This document shows positions 1 through 8,539 of a stretch of DNA of 64,000 nt, one piece after another (the stretch's first letter is position 1; the number at the start of each line of letters is the position of its first letter). This DNA is from JAUILH01 sp965230535 (lineage in GTDB: Bacteria; Bacteroidota; Bacteroidia; Flavobacteriales_D; JAUILH01), in NCBI GenBank assembly GCA_965230535.1, contig OZ246010.1, positions 186,001-250,000 of the forward strand, given 5' to 3'. The notes beneath the pieces were generated by a model. The model had not been told where the DNA came from. It did not search any database and was given only the letters and a program-made list of their open reading frames with translations. The translations under genes and the position numbers were made by a program.

Positions 1-165
1 GTTCTTCAGGAAATGAAAGCCGATCAAACCAGTAAAATGGTTGAGTCTGTTGAAGTGGAAGAAACCACTCAGGAAACTGAGATTTTACAAGATATAGATG
101 AGTCGGACATAGAATCTTATCTGGATGAAGAATATTCTGTGGACGAACTCATCGAGGAACTATAA
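1..165 (+). CDS. C-terminal end of a protein with a very acidic tail (partial)
   Basis: The first frame is open from the window edge to a TAA at 163-165, giving the last 54 residues of a protein whose start lies upstream. The tail is dominated by Glu and Asp and has no membrane segment or known motif. It ends 10 nt before the next start, so the two genes are probably cotranscribed. In Bacteroidota the Spy/CpxP-like protein that follows is usually preceded by an ECF sigma factor and a small membrane protein that may act as its anti-sigma partner; this fragment would fit the end of that second protein, but this is inference from position only. Confidence 0.7.
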   Translation, partial: VLQEMKADQTSKMVESVEVEETTQETEILQDIDESDIESYLDEEYSVDELIEEL

Positions 166-175
166 ATAAAGTATT

Positions 176-631
176 ATGAAGTTTATAATTGCCAGTTTAC
201 TTTTTTTATCCCTGTTTGCCAGCGACATGGTTTCTGCTCAGAACAGAAAGGATGAAATTAAAGCAAGAAAAGTTGAATACATCACGTCTAAATTGGATTT
301 GAGTGTTGAAGAGGCTGAAAAATTTTGGCCCATCTACAATGAGTTTCAAGACAAGAAAAAGAACTTGAGGAAGGAACGAAGAGCTTTAAAACCAGATAAG
401 AGTTTTGATGAAATGAATGACCAGGAGATTGAAACACTCATGGACAAACATTTTGAATACAAACAAAAAGAGCTCAATCTGGAAAAAGAATACATGAACA
501 AATTCAAAACGGTTCTGCCTATTAAAAAAGTAGCTAAGTTGCGGATTGTAGAAGAACAGTTTAAGAAAGAGTTACTTAAACGCCTCAAGGAAAATCGTAG
601 TGGCAGGCCATCTCAGCGAGGACCACGTTAA
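176..631 (+). CDS. Secreted Spy/CpxP-like protein (sensor of ECF-type sigma factor family)
   Basis: A 151-residue protein with a signal peptide ending at SAQ (about residue 21), so it should be periplasmic. The mature part is almost entirely helical and charged, with the sequence KLDLSVEEAEKFWPIY near residues 39-54, which matches the helix-turn (LTxxQ-like) signature of the Spy/CpxP/periplasmic metal-sensor superfamily as found in Bacteroidota next to ECF sigma factors. The C-terminus is rich in Arg and Lys. Family members act as periplasmic chaperones or stress sensors; for this protein that role is inferred. It follows the acidic-tailed gene by 10 nt and is followed by a separate promoter. 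Confidence 0.75.
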   Translation: MKFIIASLLFLSLFASDMVSAQNRKDEIKARKVEYITSKLDLSVEEAEKFWPIYNEFQDKKKNLRKERRALKPDKSFDEMNDQEIETLMDKHFEYKQKELNLEKEYMNKFKTVLPIKKVAKLRIVEEQFKKELLKRLKENRSGRPSQRGPR

Positions 632-646
632 TTCGTTCATATTTAA

Positions 647-654
647 TAACTTTG
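647..654 (+). promoter_or_regulatory. Bacteroidota -7 promoter box directly before the barrel gene
   Basis: TAACTTTG matches the Bacteroidota -7 consensus TAnnTTTG exactly and ends 4 nt before the ATG at 659. A transcript starting at the usual distance would have little or no leader. No clear -33 TTG is visible at the ideal spacing. Confidence 0.55.
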
Positions 655-658
655 ACAC

Positions 659-1309
659 ATGAAGTCTCTCATACTTTATTTGAGTTTTTTCCTTTGTGTC
701 TCAGGTTTTGCCCAAACAGTGAACAAAGGAACCTGGCAGGTTCAGGCATTTGTTGGTCAGGGTATCTACAATCAAAACGCTAGTTATTCTTTAAACTCAG
801 GTATTGGCGCAGCGCCAGCTCAATTCGGTTTATCAGGTGAATATCTTATTCAGGACAGACTGAGCATTGGTCTGAATCTAAGAGCCAATGTTTATGCCAT
901 TGATGAAGCACAGGACACTACAAGGGTTAACGTCATTACTGCCTCTGGCGGGACAGGTCTTTTGGTAACGAAAGTGTATCTGATTGACAAAGAAAAATTC
1001 AACTTCTATGGTGGCATTGGCATTGGTGCGAGCTTCATCAATCTTGATGTAAATGGTCCCAATGGGATACAAAATGCTTATGCCGAAATGGATGGCTTTA
1101 CTCAAAACCTCTGCTTTGGATTCAACTGGTATTTCGCAAAGAACTTTGGTTTAACCATGAATCTGGGCTACATCAACCATAACCTCAAATTCGACTACCT
1201 GTCTATAGATGGACAAGATGTTGACCGTATTTCTGAAATAGAAAAAGACGTTTCTACACTTAACCACCGTGGATTAGACGGACAAATCGGTTTTACATTC
1301 AAATTTTGA
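659..1309 (+). CDS. Outer membrane beta-barrel protein
   Basis: A 216-residue protein with a signal peptide (cleavage probably after FAQ, about residue 19). The mature chain consists of alternating polar/aromatic strands separated by short turns, and it ends in a strand finishing with Phe (GFTFKF), the typical C-terminal signature of a Bam-dependent outer membrane barrel. Glycine-rich strands such as GGIGIGASF fit an OmpW/porin-like 8-stranded fold. No specific function can be read. It has its own -7 promoter box 4 nt before the ATG and lies 10 nt upstream of the aminotransferase gene, with which it may be cotranscribed. Confidence 0.75.
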   Translation: MKSLILYLSFFLCVSGFAQTVNKGTWQVQAFVGQGIYNQNASYSLNSGIGAAPAQFGLSGEYLIQDRLSIGLNLRANVYAIDEAQDTTRVNVITASGGTGLLVTKVYLIDKEKFNFYGGIGIGASFINLDVNGPNGIQNAYAEMDGFTQNLCFGFNWYFAKNFGLTMNLGYINHNLKFDYLSIDGQDVDRISEIEKDVSTLNHRGLDGQIGFTFKF

Positions 1310-1319
1310 GTTTGATTTT

Positions 1320-2501
1320 ATGACTTCATTTAAAGAATTGATTGGTCAAACCAGTCCCCACCCTCTCGAAATTGATATTGACCGCGCTGAAGGGCTCTAC
1401 ATTTACTCTACAGACAATAAGACCTATATTGATATGATTTCAGGGATTTCTGTGAGCAACCTGGGACATAGACATCCCAAAGTCATTGAAGCCATTCAAA
1501 AACAAATAGACAAGCACCTACATGTCATGGTATATGGTGAATTTGTGCAGGAAGCTCAAATAAATCTGGCCAAATCCATCAACTCCATTACCCCGAATAG
1601 CATTGACAGTACTTACTTTGTAAATAGCGGCACTGAAGCCAATGAAGCAGCACTAAAACTGGCTAAAAGAGCCACCGGCAGATCCAAAATTGTCTCTTTC
1701 AAAGGGGCTTATCACGGTTCTACGCATGGCAGTTTAAGTGTCTCAGGGAATGAGTACAAAAAATATGCTTTCAGACCTCTGCTTCCCAATGTTCACCATA
1801 TTGAATTTGGAAACTTTGAAGACCTTCAATACATAGACGAAGAAACCGCTTGCGTCATTATTGAGCCTATTCAGGGAGATGCTGGTGTAAGAATTCCGAA
1901 CAAAGACTACATGCAAAAACTGAGGTCTCGTTGTACGGAACTTGGCGTGTTACTTATTGTTGATGAAATTCAGACAGGCATTGGACGTACCGGAAGCTGG
2001 TTTGCTTTTGAGCATTTCGATATTGTTCCCGATATCATTACAATGGCAAAGGGACTTGGCGGCGGCATGCCAATTGGTGCTTTTTCATGTAACCGGGAGC
2101 TCATGAAACTCTTGACTTTTGATCCTATGCTGGGACACATCACAACCTTTGGAGGACACCCGGTAAATTGTGCTGCCGCACACGCCTGTATTGAAGCAAT
2201 TAAGGAAGAAATTGACTTTACTGAAGTTGAAGAAAAAGGAGCTTTGATAGAGGAAAAATTGACACATCCCCTGGTCAAAGAAATCAGACGAAAAGGTTTG
2301 TTCTTCGCCATTGAAATGGGATCTGCAGAAGTGGTTCAAAAAGTGGTTGAACACGCTTTAGAGAATGGTTTGATCAGCTTTTGGTTTCTGTCTTGTCCAA
2401 ACGCATTTAGAATTGCACCCCCACTCAACATTACTCACGAAGAAATAGAAGAAAGCTGTAGAATTATTCTGTCAGCCATGGATGCTGCTAATAGCCATTA
2501 A
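1320..2501 (+). CDS. Class III PLP-dependent aminotransferase (acetylornithine/ornithine type)
   Basis: A 393-residue fold-type I PLP enzyme. Recognisable class III elements are GISVSNLGHRHP near the N-terminus, NSGTEANEAALKLAK (phosphate cup), the GAYHGSTHGS segment, LLIVDEIQTGIGRTG (cofactor-contacting Asp), and TMAKGLGGGMPIGAF with the Schiff-base Lys at about residue 243. The length is normal. Class III enzymes transfer amino groups from omega-amino donors; acetylornithine and ornithine aminotransferases are the closest textbook relatives, but the Bacteroidota clade annotated as aspartate aminotransferase family is not of proven specificity. No arginine or other biosynthetic genes are adjacent. 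It overlaps the end of the convergent CoA-binding gene by 14 bp. Confidence 0.85.
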   Translation: MTSFKELIGQTSPHPLEIDIDRAEGLYIYSTDNKTYIDMISGISVSNLGHRHPKVIEAIQKQIDKHLHVMVYGEFVQEAQINLAKSINSITPNSIDSTYFVNSGTEANEAALKLAKRATGRSKIVSFKGAYHGSTHGSLSVSGNEYKKYAFRPLLPNVHHIEFGNFEDLQYIDEETACVIIEPIQGDAGVRIPNKDYMQKLRSRCTELGVLLIVDEIQTGIGRTGSWFAFEHFDIVPDIITMAKGLGGGMPIGAFSCNRELMKLLTFDPMLGHITTFGGHPVNCAAAHACIEAIKEEIDFTEVEEKGALIEEKLTHPLVKEIRRKGLFFAIEMGSAEVVQKVVEHALENGLISFWFLSCPNAFRIAPPLNITHEEIEESCRIILSAMDAANSH

Positions 2502-2850
2502 TAGATAGCAAAACGAGTGTACAGGCTTCCTCCCAGAAAATGCCCGCCGCCGTTAACTGAGCTTGCAATTCCTTATTTTCAGTGCCGGGATTAAAAATCA
2601 CCCTTTGTGGCTGAAGTCCAATGATGTAATCCTTGTAGTCAGGTTGATGACGTGGTCCAACATAAAGTGTAACCGTATGGACGTCTTCAAAATCAGGCCT
2701 TCCGGTTTGAATAGTTTCTCCATTCACCTCCCCTTCTCTCAGACCCAAAAGATAGATTTCATGACCATGATTCATCAATGCATGGGCTGCTTTAAACGAA
2801 TACCTTTCAGGATTGGTACTTGCTCCTATAATGAGTGTTTTTTTCGACAT
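2488..2850 (-). CDS. CoA-binding domain protein
   Basis: A 120-residue single-domain protein that starts KKTLIIGASTNPERYSFKA, the Rossmann nucleotide-binding loop of the CoA-binding (YccU/succinyl-CoA synthetase alpha N-terminal) family, and contains VGPRHQPDYKDYI and VIFNPGTEN, which are typical of stand-alone members. I start it at the ATG at 2850 because this overlaps the TAA of the upstream MORN gene by one base (TAATG), a coupling seen repeatedly in this window; an in-frame ATG 12 bp further upstream would lie within that gene. The physiological role of these small CoA-binding proteins is unknown. Confidence 0.8.
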   Translation of the reverse strand: MSKKTLIIGASTNPERYSFKAAHALMNHGHEIYLLGLREGEVNGETIQTGRPDFEDVHTVTLYVGPRHQPDYKDYIIGLQPQRVIFNPGTENKELQAQLTAAGIFWEEACTLVLLSINGY

Positions 2851-4088
2851 TACTTTAGGCAATCATTAATTAATTGTCTCATTTTCTTTTGTGTTTTCTT
2901 ATCGGCTTTTTCCATAGCCTTTCGGAATTCATTCTTTGCTTTGTTACATTCATCAGTCACTTCTTCTCCGGCAGACTCTGCCTTGATGCATCCACACATA
3001 AACTCCTTATCTACTGAAGCAAAATCGTAGCCCTCTCCTTTCTTTTTCTTCTTCGAACCTTTAATCCTGCTCTCCGCCGTAGCACGTTGAATCTCGTTTC
3101 TTGAGTTCACTTCTGCCTCATCTATTTTCTTTCCGTTCTCATCAACTGTGTTTCCAAACTGATCAAACAAAATCTCGTCATATAAATAACCTTGTTTGTA
3201 GGTAGCATCACGCTTCAGCTTTCCGCCTTCCTCATAATAATCATAAAACTTACCCTCCTTAACACCATTGGCATAAGTCTCAATAGTTTTGTCCGCGCCA
3301 TCCTTAAAATAAGAAGTCCACTTTCCATCCTTTTTACCATTTTTCCAAAGTCCTTCCAGACTGATCTGTCCTGACTCATAATAATGCTTTACAGGACCAT
3401 CTTCCTTTCCCTTGTTGTAAGTAACTTCAACAGAAACCTGAGAGTTTTTTCTGTAGTACGTCACATAACTGCCATGGTAATCTCCTTGTTTAAAGTTGAT
3501 TTCACTCTTCTTTTTGCCAGGCTCCCAGTACTTGGTAACAAGCCCATCAAGCAGTCCCATGTTGTAGTTTTCAATTTTCTTAACCGTTCCGTCTTTGTAC
3601 TGCCACAGCCATTTTCCATTCTTCTTGCCATCTACATATTGAAAATGCCAGGCCAGTTTTCCGCCATCTTTTTCTGAGAACCAGTACTTCCAGTCTCCAT
3701 TCTCCAAGCCATAATTGAAATTCCTTAAAGTATGCTGTTTTCCATCAGGGTAATAACTCTGAGACTGTCCATCTTCCTTACCGTCTCTGAAAGACACCTC
3801 ATGCTCTATGTTTCCGTTTTCATGACAAGATTGACAAGTTCCTGTAAACGGCTTACCTGTTTTTAGGTGATATACCTTTTTAGTACTCTGATCGAACTCC
3901 AAAACCGTATTACAATCCTCTTTTTTTGGATCTCTTCCACAACGAACAGCTTTCTTTGCGGGCTTACCTTCCTTTACGCCTTCGCCTTCTTGTCCACCCT
4001 CTCCTTCTCCAAATGGCTTACCGCCAGGTCCAAACTGAGCCTGGGCTCCAAAACTCAATAAAATTGCTGCTAATAAAATAAGTCTCAT
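2850..4088 (-). CDS. Secreted MORN-repeat (YwqK-like) protein
   Basis: A 412-residue protein with a signal peptide (cleavage near GAQAQ) followed by a Gly/Glu-rich linker (about residues 19-45), one Cys-rich patch (TCQSCHENG), and then about nine repeats of roughly 23 residues of the MORN_2/YwqK type, each carrying a motif like GKxDGxWxxYYxxG (for example GKEDGPVKHYYESG and GKKDGKWTSYFKDG). The C-terminal 110 residues are charged, Lys-rich and helical. Such proteins are common in the Bacteroidota envelope; their function is unknown, although MORN repeats often mediate protein or lipid contacts. The gene is followed with one-base overlap by the CoA-binding gene. Confidence 0.8.
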   Translation of the reverse strand: MRLILLAAILLSFGAQAQFGPGGKPFGEGEGGQEGEGVKEGKPAKKAVRCGRDPKKEDCNTVLEFDQSTKKVYHLKTGKPFTGTCQSCHENGNIEHEVSFRDGKEDGQSQSYYPDGKQHTLRNFNYGLENGDWKYWFSEKDGGKLAWHFQYVDGKKNGKWLWQYKDGTVKKIENYNMGLLDGLVTKYWEPGKKKSEINFKQGDYHGSYVTYYRKNSQVSVEVTYNKGKEDGPVKHYYESGQISLEGLWKNGKKDGKWTSYFKDGADKTIETYANGVKEGKFYDYYEEGGKLKRDATYKQGYLYDEILFDQFGNTVDENGKKIDEAEVNSRNEIQRATAESRIKGSKKKKKGEGYDFASVDKEFMCGCIKAESAGEEVTDECNKAKNEFRKAMEKADKKTQKKMRQLINDCLK

Positions 4089-4184
4089 ACGGTTTGTTTT
4101 CTATATATAAAGTTATGACAGTAACTGAGAATAACAAAAAGCTCGCCACATTTAAGTTTGAGGATTTCTAAACGCCTCATCATG

Positions 4185-4213
4185 TTGACTGTATTGTCTA
4201 TTTAGTATCTTTG
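4185..4213 (+). promoter_or_regulatory. Bacteroidota-type promoter for the BatA-like/dihydroorotase pair
   Basis: TTG at 4185-4187 and TATCTTTG at 4206-4213 are separated by 18 nt, an excellent match to the Bacteroidota consensus. The ATG of the next gene is at 4221, only 7 nt after the -7 box, so the mRNA leader must be extremely short or absent. Confidence 0.65.
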
Positions 4214-4220
4214 GGGTTTA

Positions 4221-6278
4221 ATGAGCTTTGTATTTCCACAATTCTTATGGGCCCTGGGCCTTGTGGCTATCCCCATCGTCATTCACCTTTTCAACTTCAG
4301 GAAGTACACCAATATTTATTTCTCTAACGTTAAGTTTCTTAAGGAAGTTAAGGAAGAAACCAAGCGCAGATCAACCCTAAAACATCTGCTCATTTTGGCA
4401 ATGAGAATTCTGGCCATTGTATGTTTGGTTCTTGCGTTTGCACAACCCTATTTCCCTGGAAAACTGAATTCTACCAACACCGAAAAACAAGTTGTCTCGG
4501 TATACGTGGATAACTCATTTAGCATGGATTCCGAAGGAAGCGATGGACGTTTTCTTGACATGGCAAAGCAGATGGCCATTGAAATTGCGAATAAGTATGA
4601 TGAGTCTACTCAATTCAATCTCCTGAGCAATGAACTAAACGGAAATCAACTTAGGCTATTAAACAAACAGAACTTTATTGATGCCTGTACGGAAATTGAA
4701 CTCTCTCCACAGACCAGAACTGTAAATGAGGTACTTAAAAGACAATCCGAAATCTTCAAAAAAGATCCCAAACGAGCTTTCCAGGCCTACATGATCTCCG
4801 ATTTTCAAACCAACATGTTCGAAAACACAATTGTTGAGGATAGCTTGCCGGAACTAAGAGCCATTTTCCTGAAAGCCAATGAAAGAAACAACCTTTTCAT
4901 TGACTCATGCTGGTTTGAAACACCACTTAGAAAAGTTAAAGAAATTGAGGTTCTAAAAGTTAGAGTAGGCAATTATTCAGATTCAAGCAAAAGTGTCAAA
5001 CTTAGTCTAAATACCAATGGAACGGTTTACGATTCCAAAATCACCATTCCTGCAGATACCACAGCGATTACAGAAATTAAATACACCAATAAAGTCGCAG
5101 GAAATGTTGATGCTGAGGTTTACTTATCTGCAGCAAGACAAATGAAGTTTGACGATACCTTATTCTTCTCTTACCAGGTATTGAAACAAATCAATGTTTT
5201 GGAAATTAATAATGAGACCGACAATACTTTCAATAATATTTTCGGGAATGACCCATTGATGAATTTCAATTCAGCAACTGTTGGGACACTAGATCTTTCA
5301 GACATTAATCGGAATCAGCTGGTTATTTTAAATGGTTTGAATAGTCTGTCGGGAGGACTTGCTTCTCAACTTTCTGACTATGTGACAAATGGTGGGAGTC
5401 TCGCTATCTTCCCAGGACCAGAATTAAACATCTCTTCCTACGGACAATTCCTGAGTTCGATAGGCGCCAACAGTTATGTCTCAGCTCAGAACACATCTTC
5501 CATGGCTGTGAAGAGCTACAATCGAGACCATGTATTCTTTCAGAATTTGTTTGAGAAAGAAAATCCCGGAGTCAGCCTCCCCAAAACAAGTCGTTACTAC
5601 CAAATTGGAGGCACCTACTCAAGCAAAGAAGTGGTATTAATGGACTTCTACAGCAACTCCCCTGCATTAAGTTTATACCCTATTGGAGCAGGAAAAGTAT
5701 ACCTGTCTGCCATTCCCTTAGATGCTGGTTTGAGCACTTTGAAACGAAACTGGATTTTGGTGACTTCCGTTCTCAGAATGGCAGAACTTAGCTACCCTAA
5801 AAGACCTTTGTCTTACACAATTGGTGGCAGACAATACCCAACACTTATCGACAAAGGCTTTAATAAAGAAGTGAACTTTGAAATTTCCAATAAGACGACC
5901 AGCATCATCCCTATCAGTGACAGAAGTAAAGCGGGCAGCATTGCATTGATTGATGCCCTGGGAGGTAACGGTAACAGCATTATTAAAGACGATGGTATTT
6001 ATGAGTTGAAGTATGATGGGGAAACCATCGATAAACTTGCTTACAACTTTAACAGAAGAGAAAGCATCATGACTTTCGTGAAAGATGTCACTACTCTTGA
6101 AGAAAAGCTAATTAGCAAAGGCATTAAAACCCTTTACGTTCAGGAAGCAACAGAAATAAAAGATCTGATTTCATCAATAGAAAACGAAAAGAATAAAGAA
6201 TATTGGATACACTGCCTGGTAGCAGCCCTCATATTTTTAGGATTAGAAATTTTAATTATCCGTTTATGGAAGCAATAA
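4221..6278 (+). CDS. BatA-domain membrane protein with vWA-like core
   Basis: A 685-residue protein beginning with the BatA N-terminal domain: membrane segments at about residues 7-24 and 56-74 with the typical IPIVIHLFNFRK sequence between them. A vWA-like strand follows with YVDNSFSMDS (residues 95-104), which keeps the DxSxS pattern of a metal-ion-dependent adhesion site. The centre looks like a glutamine-amidotransferase-like/beta-sandwich periplasmic region, and a final membrane helix lies at about residues 662-681. It resembles the orphan BatA-like proteins of Bacteroidota that are separate from the Bat operon. The gene overlaps the dihydroorotase homologue by 13 bp, which suggests coupled translation; why the two belong together is unknown. 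Confidence 0.8.
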   Translation: MSFVFPQFLWALGLVAIPIVIHLFNFRKYTNIYFSNVKFLKEVKEETKRRSTLKHLLILAMRILAIVCLVLAFAQPYFPGKLNSTNTEKQVVSVYVDNSFSMDSEGSDGRFLDMAKQMAIEIANKYDESTQFNLLSNELNGNQLRLLNKQNFIDACTEIELSPQTRTVNEVLKRQSEIFKKDPKRAFQAYMISDFQTNMFENTIVEDSLPELRAIFLKANERNNLFIDSCWFETPLRKVKEIEVLKVRVGNYSDSSKSVKLSLNTNGTVYDSKITIPADTTAITEIKYTNKVAGNVDAEVYLSAARQMKFDDTLFFSYQVLKQINVLEINNETDNTFNNIFGNDPLMNFNSATVGTLDLSDINRNQLVILNGLNSLSGGLASQLSDYVTNGGSLAIFPGPELNISSYGQFLSSIGANSYVSAQNTSSMAVKSYNRDHVFFQNLFEKENPGVSLPKTSRYYQIGGTYSSKEVVLMDFYSNSPALSLYPIGAGKVYLSAIPLDAGLSTLKRNWILVTSVLRMAELSYPKRPLSYTIGGRQYPTLIDKGFNKEVNFEISNKTTSIIPISDRSKAGSIALIDALGGNGNSIIKDDGIYELKYDGETIDKLAYNFNRRESIMTFVKDVTTLEEKLISKGIKTLYVQEATEIKDLISSIENEKNKEYWIHCLVAALIFLGLEILIIRLWKQ

Positions 6279-7501
6279 ATCTCCACATCAAATCTGCCAA
6301 GATCATCAATCCGGGATCTGAATTTCACGGAAGCACACAGGATATTATTATCAAGAATGGTGTAATCGATCAAATTGGAACCAATCTAAGTTCTGATTTT
6401 GAAACAATTTCATCAGAAAACCTGCACCTTTCAATTGGATGGATGGATTTGTTAAGTCGGTTTTGCGATCCAGGAATGGAACATAAAGAGACTGTACAAT
6501 CGGGGTTAGAAGCTGCCAAAACAGGAGGATTTACAGAAGTTTGTGTTGCTCCGAGTACCTTGCCGGTTGTCGACTCAAAATCCGGCATCAACTACTTAAA
6601 GTCTCAGGCAAATAACATTGGTGTTAAACTGCATCCAATAGGTGCACTTTCAGTAGGTATGAAAGGCGAGAACATCAGCGAGATGTACGACATGCAACAA
6701 TCCGGAGCGGTTGCATTTAGCGACGACAAAAAGAGTTTGAGTGCAGGTGTCTTAACCAGAGCCCTACTCTATGCCAAGAACTTTGACGGCAAAGTATTTA
6801 GTTTTCCGCATGATGCTTCTTTTGGAGACGGATTTGTGAACGAAGGCGTTTCGAGTACCAGAACCGGGCTTAAAGCCATTCCGGCTCTGGCCGAAGAGAT
6901 CCAAATAGAACGAGATCTGGCGCTTGCAGATTACAACGAAACGGGCATCCACTTTACACTCGTTTCTTCCAAAAGATCGGTAGAACTGATTCGTCAGGCA
7001 AAAGCAAAAGGACAACAAGTGAGTTGTGCAGTAAGTGTGATGCATTTATTGTTCAATGAGGCAGACACAGAATCTTTCGACAGTCACTTCAAGGTTATGC
7101 CTCCATTGAGAACTGTGGAAGACCAGGCAGCCTTATGGCAGGGTCTTGAAGACGGAACCATTGACGCCATTGTGTCTGACCACACGCCCGAAGACACAGA
7201 AAGTAAAGTCGTTGAATTTGATCATGCAGCCTTCGGTGTGACTAGTTTGGAAACACTCTACGCAAGTTTGAATAGCACTGGAAACCTAAACAACGAATTA
7301 CTTTACAAAACTGTGATCTCTGGTCCGAGAAGTATTTTGGGCATGGAACTTCCTGAATTGACCGTAGGACAAAAAGCCAATTTGACCCTCTTCGATCCTG
7401 AATTGGAATGGACTTACACAGACACTAAGAGTTTGTCCAAGAACACACCTTATCTAGGGAAAACCCTGAAAGGGAAAGTTGTTGGGACTGTTTTGGGGTA
7501 A
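6266..7501 (+). CDS. Dihydroorotase-like amidohydrolase lacking the metal-binding HxH
   Basis: A 411-residue protein of the PyrC/AllB amidohydrolase type. The start at 6266 (MEAINLHIKSAKI) matches the family N-terminus; an in-frame ATG 63 bp upstream would lie deep in the preceding gene. The region that is normally D-x-H-x-H-x-R-x-P-G reads DLLSRFCDPG at residues 61-70, so both zinc-binding histidines are replaced (Leu63, Arg65). The later VSDHTPED motif, which holds the catalytic Asp, is retained. Bacteroidota commonly carry such variants annotated as dihydroorotase; in Pseudomonas a comparable inactive homologue (PyrC') supports aspartate transcarbamoylase. Whether this one is a pseudoenzyme is inference. 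Confidence 0.8.
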   Translation: MEAINLHIKSAKIINPGSEFHGSTQDIIIKNGVIDQIGTNLSSDFETISSENLHLSIGWMDLLSRFCDPGMEHKETVQSGLEAAKTGGFTEVCVAPSTLPVVDSKSGINYLKSQANNIGVKLHPIGALSVGMKGENISEMYDMQQSGAVAFSDDKKSLSAGVLTRALLYAKNFDGKVFSFPHDASFGDGFVNEGVSSTRTGLKAIPALAEEIQIERDLALADYNETGIHFTLVSSKRSVELIRQAKAKGQQVSCAVSVMHLLFNEADTESFDSHFKVMPPLRTVEDQAALWQGLEDGTIDAIVSDHTPEDTESKVVEFDHAAFGVTSLETLYASLNSTGNLNNELLYKTVISGPRSILGMELPELTVGQKANLTLFDPELEWTYTDTKSLSKNTPYLGKTLKGKVVGTVLG

Positions 7502-7583
7502 GTTTGTTCAATTAAAGGATTGCTTCAAGAATGTATCGAGGGTTTTATTAAAAACTTCTCCTATTAGATACATGGATTCCTTT

Positions 7584-8021
7584 TCACTGATTGAATTTTC
7601 TAGACAAATAAAAGAATGCAATGTGTGCACTCAAAAAGTACACAAAACTTGTCCACCAAGAACTTATTATCATTCCGAATAAATAATCACTTTCTGGTCT
7701 AAAAATAATGACCATTATAATGCTCGTTATAGCGCCAATCAATATGCATGGTACGACACCACCCCAAAGTTCGTGGTGTTTATCTTTTTTAAGTCTTTCA
7801 TAGAGTGGTAAAAAATACCAAGCTTGAACTAAGAAACCATACGCCCAAAACAAAACAAAAACCAAGATCAAAAACATATTGAATAATCCACTATACCCAT
7901 CTCCTGAATCATCTGGACTAAAAAATGAGCCCAATTCGAAATACATGTCGATCCAAGTCCATGTCAATAAACATATCGCTCCAAAAAAGCTGGACAATAA
8001 GGTTCTTATCGATTCATGCAT
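7584..8021 (-). CDS. Small four-helix membrane protein, unknown function
   Basis: A 145-residue hydrophobic protein with four predicted membrane helices, roughly residues 5-25, 45-70, 85-105 and 112-138, joined by short charged loops. I do not recognise a family. It is translationally coupled to the MazG-like gene: its ATG overlaps that gene's TAA by one base. Downstream, 82 bp separate it from the convergent dihydroorotase homologue; no hairpin terminator is obvious in that gap. Confidence 0.65.
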   Translation of the reverse strand: MHESIRTLLSSFFGAICLLTWTWIDMYFELGSFFSPDDSGDGYSGLFNMFLILVFVLFWAYGFLVQAWYFLPLYERLKKDKHHELWGGVVPCILIGAITSIIMVIIFRPESDYLFGMIISSWWTSFVYFLSAHIAFFYLSRKFNQ

Positions 8022-8422
8022 TACTTCAATATCCCGGCAATATCCGGCTTAAAGTACAAGTCACTTTTCATCACTTTACCGTCCTCACGATAAATTGGTT
8101 TTCCATCGGCATCCAACTTACTCATGTTAGATCTTTGGATTTCCTGAAAAACCTCTTCGATTTTGTGCTGAAGTCCGTGCTTTAAAATGGTTCCGCAAAG
8201 AATGTACAATTGATCACCCAATGCATCTGCAATCTCCACTAAATCGCCGTCTTTACAAGCGTCCAGGTACTCTTCGTTTTCTTCACGCATCAGGTTGAAT
8301 CGCAACATATAATCTTTTTCATCCAAACTTCCTGTTGGCGCTTCTGCATTAGAAATTCCGAAAGAATCGTGAAAAGTTCTTACCGCATTAATTGTCTCCT
8401 GAATTGTCATCTCTTTTTCCAT
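8021..8422 (-). CDS. MazG-like all-alpha NTP pyrophosphohydrolase
   Basis: A 133-residue protein with the metal-binding pattern of the MazG/HisE/dUTPase-2 superfamily: the Glu cluster REENEEYLDA at residues 46-55 and EIADALGD at residues 63-70, that is two helices supplying E47/E48/E51 and E63/D66/D70 for Mg2+. The C-terminal portion contains SNMSKLDADGKPIYREDGKV, typical of the phage- and Bacteroidota-type pyrophosphohydrolase branch (similar to gp37/HisE-like proteins). The expected reaction is hydrolysis of a nucleoside triphosphate to the monophosphate and PPi, a house-cleaning role; the substrate is unknown. A near-consensus -7 box (TTAATTTG) ends 8 nt before the ATG. Confidence 0.8.
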   Translation of the reverse strand: MEKEMTIQETINAVRTFHDSFGISNAEAPTGSLDEKDYMLRFNLMREENEEYLDACKDGDLVEIADALGDQLYILCGTILKHGLQHKIEEVFQEIQRSNMSKLDADGKPIYREDGKVMKSDLYFKPDIAGILK

Positions 8423-8539
8423 AAGGGCGCCAAATTAAAGGTCTTAACAACTTTTAACAAAAAAACAATCAGCAATTTATCAACTTTACTTTCTATAATT
8501 AACTTAGGAATTGCACTTTTACAGGATATTTAGAAGAAG

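Noticed and set aside
3800..3850. c-type heme attachment in the MORN protein
   Set aside because: A single CQSCH in a repeat-like stretch, without other heme ligands or cytochrome genes nearby, is more likely a disulfide or chance motif; kept only as a low-interest finding.
7479..7682. Plus-strand frame of 67 codons after the dihydroorotase homologue, with a CxxC-like pattern
   Set aside because: It begins inside the end of the amidohydrolase gene and overlaps the convergent membrane-protein gene; no family match and no conserved context.
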